From the NCBI GenBank assembly GCA_903917505.1, contig CAIXAY010000255.1:1-6551 (forward strand): a stretch of 6,551 nucleotides of DNA, read 5' to 3'. Origin of the DNA: an uncultured beta proteobacterium (lineage in GTDB: Bacteria > Pseudomonadota > Gammaproteobacteria > Burkholderiales > Rhodocyclaceae). Under the pieces are notes generated by a model. The model made no database searches and had not been told where the DNA came from. It worked only from the letters and a program-made list of their open reading frames with translations. Made by a program: the position numbers and the translations under genes. This document shows positions 1 to 6,551 of the stretch, one piece after another. Numbering within the stretch: the stretch's first letter is position 1; the number at the start of each line of letters is the position of its first letter.

Positions 1-206
1 CACAGCGCTTCCCCGATCTTGTCCTCGCCAGCGTATCGACCGACGCGGCGGCATCTGACTGGAATCACGCGCTTGGAGGTAGCGGACATGAGATCTACGT
101 TGTTGATCCGTTCGGTCAAGTCATGATGCGCTACAGCAACCCGATCGAGACGCGCGGCGTTTTCAAGGATCTCGAACGCCTGTTGAAGTACTCGTGGATC
201 CGTTAG
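1..206 (+). CDS. Probable cytochrome c oxidase assembly protein, SCO/thioredoxin-like (C-terminal part)
   Basis: An open frame enters from the left edge (first full codon at 3) and ends at TAG 204-206, giving about 67 C-terminal residues. Visible segments are an aspartate- and serine-rich stretch, then HEIYVVDPFGQVMMRY, then a basic amphipathic end, FKDLERLLKYSWIR. The 'IYVVDP-G-hMMRY ... KDLxRLLK' pattern matches, from memory, the C-terminus of a small membrane-anchored thioredoxin-fold protein encoded between SURF1 and the heme A genes in beta- and gammaproteobacterial aa3 oxidase clusters. Its exact role there is not settled; a part in oxidase assembly is inferred from context. The stop lies only 6 nt before the first possible ctaB start, so the genes are probably co-transcribed. 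Any N-terminal anchor or CxxxC motif lies outside the window, so SCO-type copper binding cannot be assessed. Confidence 0.6.
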   Translation, partial: QRFPDLVLASVSTDAAASDWNHALGGSGHEIYVVDPFGQVMMRYSNPIETRGVFKDLERLLKYSWIR

Positions 207-212
207 GCAAAC

Positions 213-1181
213 ATGTTGAAAAGGTTCCTCATGCCCGCAAGAAAACAGACGACCGTTCCCGCCAGCGACCACGCGCTGCCTACGGTTTTGGCCAACGACG
301 CGCTTGGCGCCGCCCGCCCGATAATCCAGCGCCTCGCCGATTTCTATGCGCTGTGCAAGCCGCGCGTCAACAGCTTGATCGTGTTCACGGCGATGATCGG
401 AATGTTCCTCGCCTCGCCGGGCTTTCCGCCGCTGGCGCTGTTTCTCGCCGCCTCGATCGGCATCGCCCTGGTGGCCGGCGCCGCGGCGGCAATCAACTGT
501 CTGGTCGAGCGAACCGTAGACGCGCTGATGACGCGTACCCGCCGGCGCGCGACGGTGAGCGGCATGCTGACCGCCGGCGAAACGCTGGCCCTGGCGACGC
601 TGATGGGCGCCGCCGGACTGTGGCTGCTGCAAACGCTGGTTAACACGCTGACCATGTGGCTCACGCTCGCCACCTTTCTCGGTTATGCGGTGATCTACAC
701 GCTGATCCTTAAACCGGCGACGCCGATGAATGTGGTCATCGGCGGCGCGTCGGGCGCCATGCCACCGCTGCTTGGCTGGGCGGCGATGACGGGGAATGTC
801 GGTCCCGAGGCGCTGGCGCTGTTCCTGATCATCTTCATCTGGACGCCGCCGCATTTCTGGGCGCTCGCCTGCTATCGCCGCGACGACTACGCCAAAGCCG
901 GGCTGCCGATGCTGCCGGTCACGCACGGCATCAAGTTCACCTGCCTGCACAGCCTGCTTTACGTCATCATGCTCAGCGGCGCGACGGTGCTCCCCTATAC
1001 CATCGGCATGAGCGGGCCGTGTTACCTCGCCGCGGTGCTGGCGCTCGATGCGGTTTTCCTTACCTACGCCTATCGTCTCTGGCGCCGCTACAGCGATGCG
1101 CTGGCGCGGCGCACTTTCCGCTGGTCGATCATTTATCTGACCCTGCTCTTCGTCGCTCTGCTTGCCGATCACTTCCTCTGA
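213..1181 (+). CDS. ctaB: Protoheme IX farnesyltransferase (heme O synthase)
   Basis: An integral inner-membrane UbiA-superfamily prenyltransferase that transfers a farnesyl group from farnesyl diphosphate to protoheme IX, making heme O. The 322-residue length is near the family norm of about 290-310. After a polar N-terminus of about 40 residues come KPRVN (49-53) and the first substrate motif N95-C-L-V-E99-R-T-V-D103-A-L-M-x-R-T. Next are a cytoplasmic loop, [20 protein letters not shown] (166-185), [19 protein letters not shown] (208-226) and [11 protein letters not shown] (229-239). Several hydrophobic helices are evident and the last ends near the C-terminus. The usual first aspartate of the N-x3-D-x3-D motif is Glu99; from memory, betaproteobacterial CtaB proteins often carry this change. 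The ATG at 213 overlaps little usable Shine-Dalgarno sequence. An in-frame ATG at 231 (316 residues) follows GAAAAGG at 218-224 with ideal spacing and may be the true start. The stop is 6 nt before ctaA. Confidence 0.95.
   Translation: MLKRFLMPARKQTTVPASDHALPTVLANDALGAARPIIQRLADFYALCKPRVNSLIVFTAMIGMFLASPGFPPLALFLAASIGIALVAGAAAAINCLVERTVDALMTRTRRRATVSGMLTAGETLALATLMGAAGLWLLQTLVNTLTMWLTLATFLGYAVIYTLILKPATPMNVVIGGASGAMPPLLGWAAMTGNVGPEALALFLIIFIWTPPHFWALACYRRDDYAKAGLPMLPVTHGIKFTCLHSLLYVIMLSGATVLPYTIGMSGPCYLAAVLALDAVFLTYAYRLWRRYSDALARRTFRWSIIYLTLLFVALLADHFL
218..224 (+). promoter_or_regulatory. Candidate ribosome binding site favouring the 231 start of ctaB
   Basis: GAAAAGG sits 6 nt before an in-frame ATG at 231-233. 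The longer start at 213 has only a short AGG within the upstream stop codon region (205-207). The purine tract suggests translation may begin at 231, removing six residues from CtaB. Both starts leave the conserved core intact, and protein evidence is lacking, so the choice stays open. Confidence 0.45.
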
Positions 1182-1187
1182 GCGACC

Positions 1188-2240
1188 ATGCGCTGCTATC
1201 GCCCGCTGCTGCTTGCCGCAACGCTTTTGGCTTTTGCCGTGGTGACGCTGGGCGCCTATGTGCGCCTCTCGGATGCCGGACTCGGCTGCCCGGATTGGCC
1301 TGGCTGTTACGGCCAGTTGGTCGGCGTTCCCCACGCGGCGCACGAACGGGCCGCGGCCGACGCCGCTTTTCCCGACCGGCCGCTCGTTGCGCACAAGGCA
1401 TGGAAAGAGATGGTGCATCGCTACTGCGCCGGCACCCTCGGCCTACTGATCGCGCTGATTGCCGCCCTGGCCTGGCGACAGCGCCGCGTACTGGGGCAAT
1501 CTCCGGCACTGCCGACCTTGCTCGCCGGCATCGTCGTGTTCCAGGCGCTGCTCGGCATGTGGACCGTCACCGAACGGCTCAAGCCGATGGTGGTCAGCGC
1601 GCATCTCCTGGGCGGCATGACAACGCTGGCCCTGCTCGTCTGGCTGCTGCTGCGCCAGCGGCCGCGAGCGCAAGTGCCGCCGGCCGAGGGGCTGATGCTG
1701 CCCGCCGCGATGGCGCTGCTCGTGGTGGCCATGCAAATTGCGCTCGGTGGCTGGGTGAGCAGCAACTACGCGGCGCTGGCCTGCAGTGATTTTCCGACCT
1801 GCCTCGGCGCCTGGCTGCCGGAAATGGATTTCGCGGCTGCTTTTCAGTTGCATCGCGACCTTGGCCAGAACGCCGACGGTACGCTACTTTCGAACGCGGC
1901 GCTGACCGCCATCCACTGGTCACACCGCTGCGGCGCGCTGATCGTCGCGCTGCTCGTCGGGCGGCTGGCCTTTCTCTTGTCATGCCGGCCCAACTGGGGC
2001 CGCTGGGGCCTGCTGCTCGGTGTCGCGCTTGGCGTGCAGATCGCCGTCGGCATTGCCAACGTGCTGTTGCTCTTGCCGCTACCGCTCGCTGTGGCCCATA
2101 ACGCCGGCGCTGCCTTCCTGCTTTGCGTGACGCTGGCGCTCAACGTCAGGCTTTGGCAAACCGCCGGCGCGGCGACGAATTTGGCTTCGGCTTCGCCAGC
2201 GGAATCGGAACCGCAGCTAGGAGAGCGTGCCGCTGGCTAG
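1188..2240 (+). CDS. ctaA: Heme A synthase (COX15/CtaA family)
   Basis: An inner-membrane enzyme of 350 residues that oxidises the C8 methyl of heme O to a formyl group, giving heme A for aa3-type oxidases. The fold is two homologous four-helix halves. In the first half, GAYVRLSDAGLGCPDWPGC (22-40) contains the Cys34/Cys40 loop pair. EMVHRY (74-79) has the catalytic-type Glu74 and heme ligand His77, and SAHLLGG has His139. In the second half, the matching loop pair is CSDFPTC (199-205), IHWSHR has His246 (His243 nearby), and VAHNAG has His304. All expected histidines, the glutamate and both cysteine pairs are present, so the enzyme looks intact. The last 25 or so residues are a polar Ala/Ser/Glu-rich tail outside the conserved fold. 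The start lies 6 nt after the ctaB stop and has a poor Shine-Dalgarno, suggesting coupling to ctaB translation. The product uses the CtaB product as substrate. Confidence 0.95.
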   Translation: MRCYRPLLLAATLLAFAVVTLGAYVRLSDAGLGCPDWPGCYGQLVGVPHAAHERAAADAAFPDRPLVAHKAWKEMVHRYCAGTLGLLIALIAALAWRQRRVLGQSPALPTLLAGIVVFQALLGMWTVTERLKPMVVSAHLLGGMTTLALLVWLLLRQRPRAQVPPAEGLMLPAAMALLVVAMQIALGGWVSSNYAALACSDFPTCLGAWLPEMDFAAAFQLHRDLGQNADGTLLSNAALTAIHWSHRCGALIVALLVGRLAFLLSCRPNWGRWGLLLGVALGVQIAVGIANVLLLLPLPLAVAHNAGAAFLLCVTLALNVRLWQTAGAATNLASASPAESEPQLGERAAG

Positions 2241-2290
2241 ATGCTTGCCCTGCTGCGCCAAGCCGTCCTGATCGTTCGCACCGAAGCAGA

Positions 2291-3655
2291 CTAAGCCGCC
2301 AAGGCGGCCAGGAGTTTTCCGTGGATGCCGCCGAAACCGCCATTGCTCATCACCAGAATCTGGTCGCCGTTCCGCGCCACGGCGACGATGCGCTTTACCA
2401 GTTCACCGAGATCGTCGGCGACGATGGCCTTTTCGCCGAGCGGCGCGAGCGCCTCGCCGGCATCCCAGCCGAGGTTGGCGCTATAGCAAAAAACCCGGTC
2501 GGCTTCGGCGAGGCTCGCCGGGAGCTGCGCCTTCATCACGCCGAGCTTCATCGTGTTCGAGCGCGGCTCGAGAACGGCCAGAATGCGCGGCGCGTCGGCG
2601 CCGGCGCCTACCTTGCGCCTAAGCCCGGCAAGCGTCGTGGCGATCGCCGTCGGATGATGGGCAAAATCGTCATAGACGCTGACGCCGCGCACCGTTCCGC
2701 GCAACTCGAGCCGGCGCTTGACGTTGTCGAAGCGCGACAGGGCCTGCAAGCCCTGATCGAGGGGCACGCCGACATGGCGCGCGGCAAGCAATGCGGCGAC
2801 GGCATTGGCCCGGTTATGTTCGCCGTTCAAGCGCCACACCGTTTCGCCGATTTCTTCGCTGCCGCGCAACAGGCGCAACGAACCGTCGGCATCGCTGCCG
2901 GCACAGCGCCAGCCCGAAGGCTCGTTGAAGCGCTCGACCGCGGCCCAGCAACCGCGCGCGAGCACCCGCTCGAGACTGGCTTCGGCGGCGTTGCTGACAA
3001 GCAGGCCGTTACGTGGGATTGTGCGCACAAAGTGGTGAAATTGTGTCTCGATGGCCGCAAGATCGGCGAAGATGTCCGCATGATCGAATTCGAGATTGTT
3101 CAGGACCGCAGTCCGTGGGCGGTAATGGATGAATTTCGAGCGTTTGTCGCAAAATGCGGTGTCGTATTCGTCCGCTTCGATGACGAAGAACGGAGAATCG
3201 CCCGCGGGCAAACGTGCCGACACGCCAAAATTCAGCGGCACGCCACCGATCAGAAAGCCGGGATTGAGACCGGCGTCCTCAAGGATCCAGGCCAGCATCG
3301 CCGAGGTCGTCGTCTTGCCGTGAGTGCCCGCGACAGCCAGAACCCAGCGCCCTTGCAATACATTGTCGGCGAGCCACTGCGGGCCGGAAAGATAGGGCAA
3401 GCCGCGGTCGAGAACTTCTTCAAGCAACGGGTTGCCGCGCGAAATGGCGTTGCCGATCACGTAGCAATCGGGCGTCAGGGCGACTTGTTCCACGCCGTAG
3501 CCATCGATAAGGTCGATGCCGGCTGCCTCGAGCTGGGTGCTCATCGGCGGATAGACGGCGCTATCGCAACCGCTGACGCGATGCCCTGCAGCCCTCGCCA
3601 ACTGGGCGATTCCGCCCATGAAGGTGCCGCAGATGCCGAGAATGTGAATATGCAT
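2291..3655 (-). CDS. mpl: UDP-N-acetylmuramate:L-alanyl-gamma-D-glutamyl-meso-diaminopimelate ligase (murein tripeptide ligase)
   Basis: A cytoplasmic Mur-ligase-family enzyme that joins the recycled tripeptide L-Ala-gamma-D-Glu-meso-DAP to UDP-MurNAc using ATP, returning old cell wall to precursor synthesis. The 454-residue product starting MHIHILGICGTFMGG matches the usual length (about 450-460). The N-terminal nucleotide-binding GICGTFMGG is at 7-15 and the ATP P-loop GTHGKTTTS at 110-118. EADEYDTAFCDKRSKF (160-175, last residue Ile in place of Phe) is highly characteristic of Mpl over MurC. LNNLEFDHADIF (184-195), GEHNRANA (276-283), KRRLE (311-315) and the C-terminal-domain YDDFAHHPT (326-334) follow. 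The frame stays open 126 codons further upstream, but that extension has no Mur-ligase character and runs into the divergent gene, so the start at 3655 is preferred. A weak GGA lies about 9 nt before it. It converges on ctaA with 50 bp between stops. Confidence 0.95.
   Translation of the reverse strand: MHIHILGICGTFMGGIAQLARAAGHRVSGCDSAVYPPMSTQLEAAGIDLIDGYGVEQVALTPDCYVIGNAISRGNPLLEEVLDRGLPYLSGPQWLADNVLQGRWVLAVAGTHGKTTTSAMLAWILEDAGLNPGFLIGGVPLNFGVSARLPAGDSPFFVIEADEYDTAFCDKRSKFIHYRPRTAVLNNLEFDHADIFADLAAIETQFHHFVRTIPRNGLLVSNAAEASLERVLARGCWAAVERFNEPSGWRCAGSDADGSLRLLRGSEEIGETVWRLNGEHNRANAVAALLAARHVGVPLDQGLQALSRFDNVKRRLELRGTVRGVSVYDDFAHHPTAIATTLAGLRRKVGAGADAPRILAVLEPRSNTMKLGVMKAQLPASLAEADRVFCYSANLGWDAGEALAPLGEKAIVADDLGELVKRIVAVARNGDQILVMSNGGFGGIHGKLLAALAA
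2295..2308. repeat. GC-rich inverted repeat at the ctaA/mpl convergence
   Basis: GCCGCC-AA-GGCGGC is a perfect dyad lying inside the last codons of mpl, about 55 bp past the ctaA stop. As RNA it could form a 5-bp GC stem with a four-base loop on either strand. It could help end ctaA transcription, since a TTTT run lies 6 nt beyond it at 2315-2318, but it is not followed directly by a T tract on either strand. It also simply encodes the Ala-Ala-Leu-Ala-Ala end of Mpl. A terminator role is therefore only a weak possibility. Confidence 0.3.
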
Positions 3656-3708
3656 TGAGAAAATCCAAGTTAGAATTGATCGACTCGCAGGCGCAAGAGG
3701 CCGAGCGA

Positions 3709-3714
3709 ATTGTA
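3709..3714 (-). promoter_or_regulatory. Candidate -10 element of the mpl promoter
   Basis: Read on the - strand, the divergent gap contains GGGGGTACAATTCGC, with TACAAT at 3714-3709, five of six matches to the sigma-70 -10 consensus. It would place the transcript start near 3702 and a leader of about 45 nt before the mpl ATG at 3655. No convincing -35 hexamer lies 16-18 bp upstream, so the call rests on the -10 alone. No comparably good promoter was seen in the same gap for the + strand gene at 3785. Confidence 0.4.
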
Positions 3715-3784
3715 CCCCCGCCGAAACGACAGCCATTCGACGCCGTGCATCGTGCCGACGGCAATTTTCAGCAGCGATTGAGCC

Positions 3785-4393
3785 ATGACCAAACGCCGTG
3801 ACCACGCAAACCCTTCGCAGCAGCGCGCACGCATCGCCGGCGTCGCGGCCCGCCTGATTTCCGAGAACGGCATCACCGACTACGCGCTGGCCAAGCGCAA
3901 GGCGGCACAGAGCCTGGGGCTGCCGGAAAACACCCAGTTGCCGGAAAACAGCGAGGTCGAGACCGAGTTGCGCAGCTTTCATCGCTTGTTCCATGACAAG
4001 GAACAGGCTGCAACGCTTGCCCATTTGCGGCAAAAAGCCTGCGAAATTATGGCGATCGTGCAGCGATTTGTACCTTATCTGACGGGCTCAGTTCTCGACG
4101 GCACGGCCGGCCGCTATGCTGAAATCGATATCCAGCTCTTTACCGACAGCGCGAAGGATGTCGAAATCTTTCTACTCAACGAAAAGATAGACTACGAACA
4201 CAGCACACCGCGCTCCGACCGGGCGGAAGCGGTATTGACCCTCCACAGCGATGGCATCCCGGTCAATCTGATCGTCTATCCGTCGCGCGAGGAGCGCATC
4301 ACCTATCGAACCCGCGACGGACGGATTCGGCCGCGGGCGCGCCTCGAAGCCGTAAACAAACTCGTGCTTGCCACCGCTCAGGAAACACCATGA
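3785..4393 (+). CDS. Nucleotidyltransferase-fold protein of unknown function
   Basis: A 202-residue soluble protein with no signal peptide or membrane segment. The N-terminal third is charged and helical, with RLISENGITDYALAKRKAA (23-41) followed by a helix rich in Glu, Arg and His (57-95). The central part looks like a minimal nucleotidyltransferase core: a helix end, then TGSVLDGTAGRYAEIDIQLF (100-119), fitting the hG[S/G]...[D/E]hDh pattern with Gly101-Ser102, Glu113 and Asp115. A later strand, GIPVNLIVYP (157-166), is where a third carboxylate would be expected, but Asn161 sits there. The C-terminus is basic, ending near RLEAVNKLVLA. Similar proteins are, from memory, commonly found beside mpl or tlpA in betaproteobacteria, annotated only generically and sometimes wrongly as a UDP-N-acetylmuramate ligase because of that neighbour. 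The substrate is unknown. The start has a weak Shine-Dalgarno. The stop overlaps the next start by 4 nt (ATGA), implying translational coupling. Confidence 0.75.
   Translation: MTKRRDHANPSQQRARIAGVAARLISENGITDYALAKRKAAQSLGLPENTQLPENSEVETELRSFHRLFHDKEQAATLAHLRQKACEIMAIVQRFVPYLTGSVLDGTAGRYAEIDIQLFTDSAKDVEIFLLNEKIDYEHSTPRSDRAEAVLTLHSDGIPVNLIVYPSREERITYRTRDGRIRPRARLEAVNKLVLATAQETP
3921..3950 (+). repeat. Short in-frame direct repeat, 18-bp period
   Basis: TGCCGGAAAACA occurs at 3921-3932 and again at 3939-3950. The period of 18 bp is in frame and encodes LPENTQ followed by LPENSE (residues 46-57) in the nucleotidyltransferase-like protein. It looks like a small tandem duplication of six codons in the linker between two N-terminal helices. 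Confidence 0.7.
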
Positions 4394-4938
4394 AAAGCGA
4401 CAAGCGCAATGTTCTCATTCTTGCCGTCGTGACAATCGCCGTCCTGGCTGGTGTTTATGCCGGGATAGCGGGGCGCGGAGAACGAACCCAGGCTACGACG
4501 ATTACTTCGACATCCACCGCGCGCCTGTTTGCGACGCGCCTTAGTGACAGCACTGGGAAGGTGCAGGATCTTGCGCAGTGGCGCGGCCAAACGTTGGTGC
4601 TCAACTTCTGGGCGACATGGTGTGAACCCTGTCGCGACGAAATGCCGGCACTTTCCCGGCTAAATGAACGATTTTCGCCTAAAGGCGTTAATTTTGTAGG
4701 GATCGCGCTCGATACTCCGGATAACGTCGCCGATTTTGCGAAAAAGCTGGCGGTTAGCTATCCGCTGCTGATTGCCGGGCCGGAAGGGATCGAATTGTCG
4801 CAAGACCTCGGCAACACGCGTTCTGCGCTGCCCTATACTGTGGTTCTCGGCCCCCGCGGCGACGCACTGCTGACCCGGTTGGGGCGGGTCTCGGAGACTG
4901 AACTGGCGGCACTCCTGCAAAAGCCAGCCGGACCTTGA
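4390..4938 (+). CDS. Membrane-anchored TlpA/ResA-like thiol:disulfide oxidoreductase
   Basis: A 182-residue thioredoxin-fold protein exported to the periplasmic face. Residues 1-7 are basic and polar and 8-28 form one hydrophobic helix with no obvious signal peptidase site, so it is probably an N-terminal anchor. A Thr/Ser-rich linker follows. The catalytic domain has GQTLVLNFWATWCEPCRDEM (66-85) with the CxxC pair Cys78/Cys81 in a WCEPC site, typical of TlpA/ResA/CcmG reductants. GIALD is at 104-108 and the cis-proline is Pro148 in SALPYTVVL. Family members keep cysteines reduced in the periplasm, for example in apocytochromes c or the oxidase copper site; which target applies here cannot be read from the sequence. 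The cytochrome oxidase genes nearby make a link to oxidase or cytochrome maturation possible but unproven, since mpl lies between. The start ATG lies within the ATGA overlap with the upstream gene. Confidence 0.88.
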   Translation: MKSDKRNVLILAVVTIAVLAGVYAGIAGRGERTQATTITSTSTARLFATRLSDSTGKVQDLAQWRGQTLVLNFWATWCEPCRDEMPALSRLNERFSPKGVNFVGIALDTPDNVADFAKKLAVSYPLLIAGPEGIELSQDLGNTRSALPYTVVLGPRGDALLTRLGRVSETELAALLQKPAGP

Positions 4939-5034
4939 AGCCGGCTTGCTGGACAAAATGCACCGATTTGCGGCAAACTGCAGCTATATGACGCTATTCC
5001 TTGGCGATTCAACTCATCCACGCCCATAGAAGTT

Positions 5035-5057
5035 GACGCTTGCGTCCTCGTGCGAGG
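5035..5057. repeat. Two abutting 12-bp palindromes upstream of accB
   Basis: GACGC-TT-GCGTC (5035-5046) is followed, sharing one base, by CCTCG-TG-CGAGG (5046-5057). Each has perfect 5-bp arms around a 2-bp centre, and the centres are 11 bp apart, close to one helical turn. Alternatively, as RNA, TGC-GT-CCTC (5041-5049) can pair with GAGGGCA (5054-5060) as a bulged stem. The element is about 80 bp before the accB ATG. It could be an operator for a dimeric regulator or a leader hairpin; no known binding site was recognised. Confidence 0.5.
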
Positions 5058-5122
5058 GCACCCAATCCCGCCAAGAATATTTTGTGACAAGCAGGCCGGT
5101 TCCCGCTCGTGATGTCATATTT

Positions 5123-5129
5123 GAAGGAG
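5123..5129 (+). promoter_or_regulatory. Ribosome binding site of accB
   Basis: GAAGGAG, a near-perfect Shine-Dalgarno, lies 7 nt before ATG 5137. This decides the start over an in-frame TTG at 5134 and an out-of-frame ATG at 5130 that would stop after six codons. Confidence 0.85.
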
Positions 5130-5136
5130 ATGCTTG

Positions 5137-5586
5137 ATGGATTTGCGTAAACTCAAGAAATTGATCGATCTGGTCGAAGAATCCGGAATTACGGAACTTG
5201 AAGTAACGGAGGGCGAGGAGAAAGTCCGGATTGTCAAGCAATCTGCCGCCCAGCCTGTTCACGCCGTGCATCATGCCGCGCCGCAATTTGTGCCAGCGCC
5301 AACACCTACCGTATCGGCCCCCGTGGAAGCGGAAAAGGCCAGCCTGCCGGAAGGCCGGGTCATCAAGTCGCCGATGGTTGGCACCTTCTATCGCTCGGCG
5401 AGCCCGGGGTCGGATCCTTTTGTCGAGATCGGCAGCGTGGTCAAGGCCGGCGAAGCGCTATGCATCGTCGAAGCCATGAAATTACTCAACGAGATTGAGT
5501 CGGACTGCGCCGGAACGGTGAAAGCCATCCTGGTCGAGAATGGCCAGCCGGTCGAATACGGCGAACCGCTGTTCATCATCAGCTAG
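5137..5586 (+). CDS. accB: Biotin carboxyl carrier protein of acetyl-CoA carboxylase
   Basis: A cytoplasmic carrier of 149 residues whose biotin accepts carboxylate from AccC and delivers it to the AccA/AccD carboxyltransferase. The N-terminal domain [18 protein letters not shown], with [13 protein letters not shown] (20-32), is the conserved AccB dimer/AccC-contact region. An Ala/Pro-rich flexible linker runs about 36-68. The biotinyl domain begins near 72 with [20 protein letters not shown] (76-95), which contains the protruding thumb that separates AccB from other biotinyl domains. [10 protein letters not shown] (112-121) places the biotinylated lysine at Lys115; the more usual EAMKMMNEI/EAMKLMNEI has a Met where this has Leu117. 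The domain ends with [11 protein letters not shown]. Length is close to the family norm (about 150-156). The 15-nt gap to accC, which carries the accC Shine-Dalgarno, indicates one operon. Biotinylation requires BirA, which is not in the window. Confidence 0.97.
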   Translation: MDLRKLKKLIDLVEESGITELEVTEGEEKVRIVKQSAAQPVHAVHHAAPQFVPAPTPTVSAPVEAEKASLPEGRVIKSPMVGTFYRSASPGSDPFVEIGSVVKAGEALCIVEAMKLLNEIESDCAGTVKAILVENGQPVEYGEPLFIIS

Positions 5587-5601
5587 GGAAAGGTTTCCGC
5601 C

Positions 5602-6551
<950 letters not shown>

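Larger units (their letters stand above)
4939..5136 (+). promoter_or_regulatory. Leader region upstream of accB
   Basis: These 198 bp between the tlpA-like gene and accB hold no supportable gene. From left to right one sees a weak AGCCGG/CCGGCT dyad straddling the upstream stop (4926-4946, no T tract), two abutting 12-bp palindromes (5035-5057), an A/T-rich patch with TTGTGACAA (5074-5090), and the accB ribosome binding site. The length and structure suggest that accB has its own promoter, since acc genes are usually controlled separately. I could not find a convincing -35/-10 pair with proper spacing; a TTGACG at 5033-5038 has no matching -10. Confidence 0.4.

Noticed and set aside
1019..1789. 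A 256-codon + strand frame spanning the end of ctaB and the first part of ctaA.
   Set aside because: It is a frame-shifted reading of two well-supported membrane enzymes; its composition is Arg/Ala-rich and low in hydrophobic segments.
2123..3658. A 511-codon open frame on the + strand covering the whole of mpl.
   Set aside because: It lies antisense to a full-length Mpl with every family motif, and also overlaps the end of ctaA. Its translation is Arg/Ala/Gly-rich with no recognisable domain, which is the usual result of high GC and codon bias.
3656..4033. A 126-codon N-terminal extension of the mpl frame.
   Set aside because: The extension has no Mur-ligase character, would overlap the divergent gene at 3785, and the start at 3655 gives the normal Mpl length and N-terminus.
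3785..4393. Annotation of this gene as a UDP-N-acetylmuramate ligase.
   Set aside because: It has no Mur-ligase P-loop or other Mur motifs; such a label would come only from its neighbour mpl.
4926..4946. AGCCGG/CCGGCT dyad straddling the stop of the tlpA-like gene, as a possible terminator.
   Set aside because: The stem is only 6 bp with a 9-nt loop, part of it is coding, and the following bases (TGCTGGACAAAATG) are not a T tract.
5033..5038. TTGACG as a -35 element for accB.
   Set aside because: The sequence 16-18 bp downstream is GC-rich (around GGGCACC) and offers no -10 hexamer.

Overview
The window is a dense, GC-rich stretch of ordinary bacterial housekeeping DNA. It most resembles a betaproteobacterium, possibly Rhodocyclales or a relative. 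That placement rests on remembered protein families and gene neighbourhoods (heme A synthesis genes, mpl, a TlpA-like thioredoxin, accB-accC), not on a search. No tRNA, rRNA, CRISPR array, insertion sequence or integration signature was found.

Left block (1-2240, + strand): the 3' end of a probable cytochrome c oxidase assembly protein, then ctaB (heme O synthase), then ctaA (heme A synthase). The genes are almost contiguous and look like the distal part of an aa3-type cytochrome c oxidase assembly operon. CtaB farnesylates protoheme to heme O, and CtaA oxidises heme O to heme A for the oxidase.

Centre (2291-3655, - strand): mpl, the murein tripeptide ligase of cell-wall recycling, runs towards ctaA. 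The two stop codons are 50 bp apart. A 129-bp divergent gap (3656-3784) separates mpl from the next + strand gene and carries a plausible mpl promoter.

Right block (3785-6551, + strand): a small nucleotidyltransferase-fold protein of unknown function overlaps by 4 nt a membrane-anchored TlpA/ResA-type thioredoxin. A 198-bp gap follows, then accB (biotin carboxyl carrier protein) and accC (biotin carboxylase), the latter cut by the window end. AccB and AccC carry out the first half-reaction of acetyl-CoA carboxylase, which commits acetyl-CoA to fatty acid synthesis.

No clearly new system is present. The points most worth a second look are the nucleotidyltransferase-like protein with an apparently missing third carboxylate, the paired 12-bp palindromes upstream of accB, the absence of aroQ in front of accB, and the ctaB-before-ctaA order with no SCO1 gene following.
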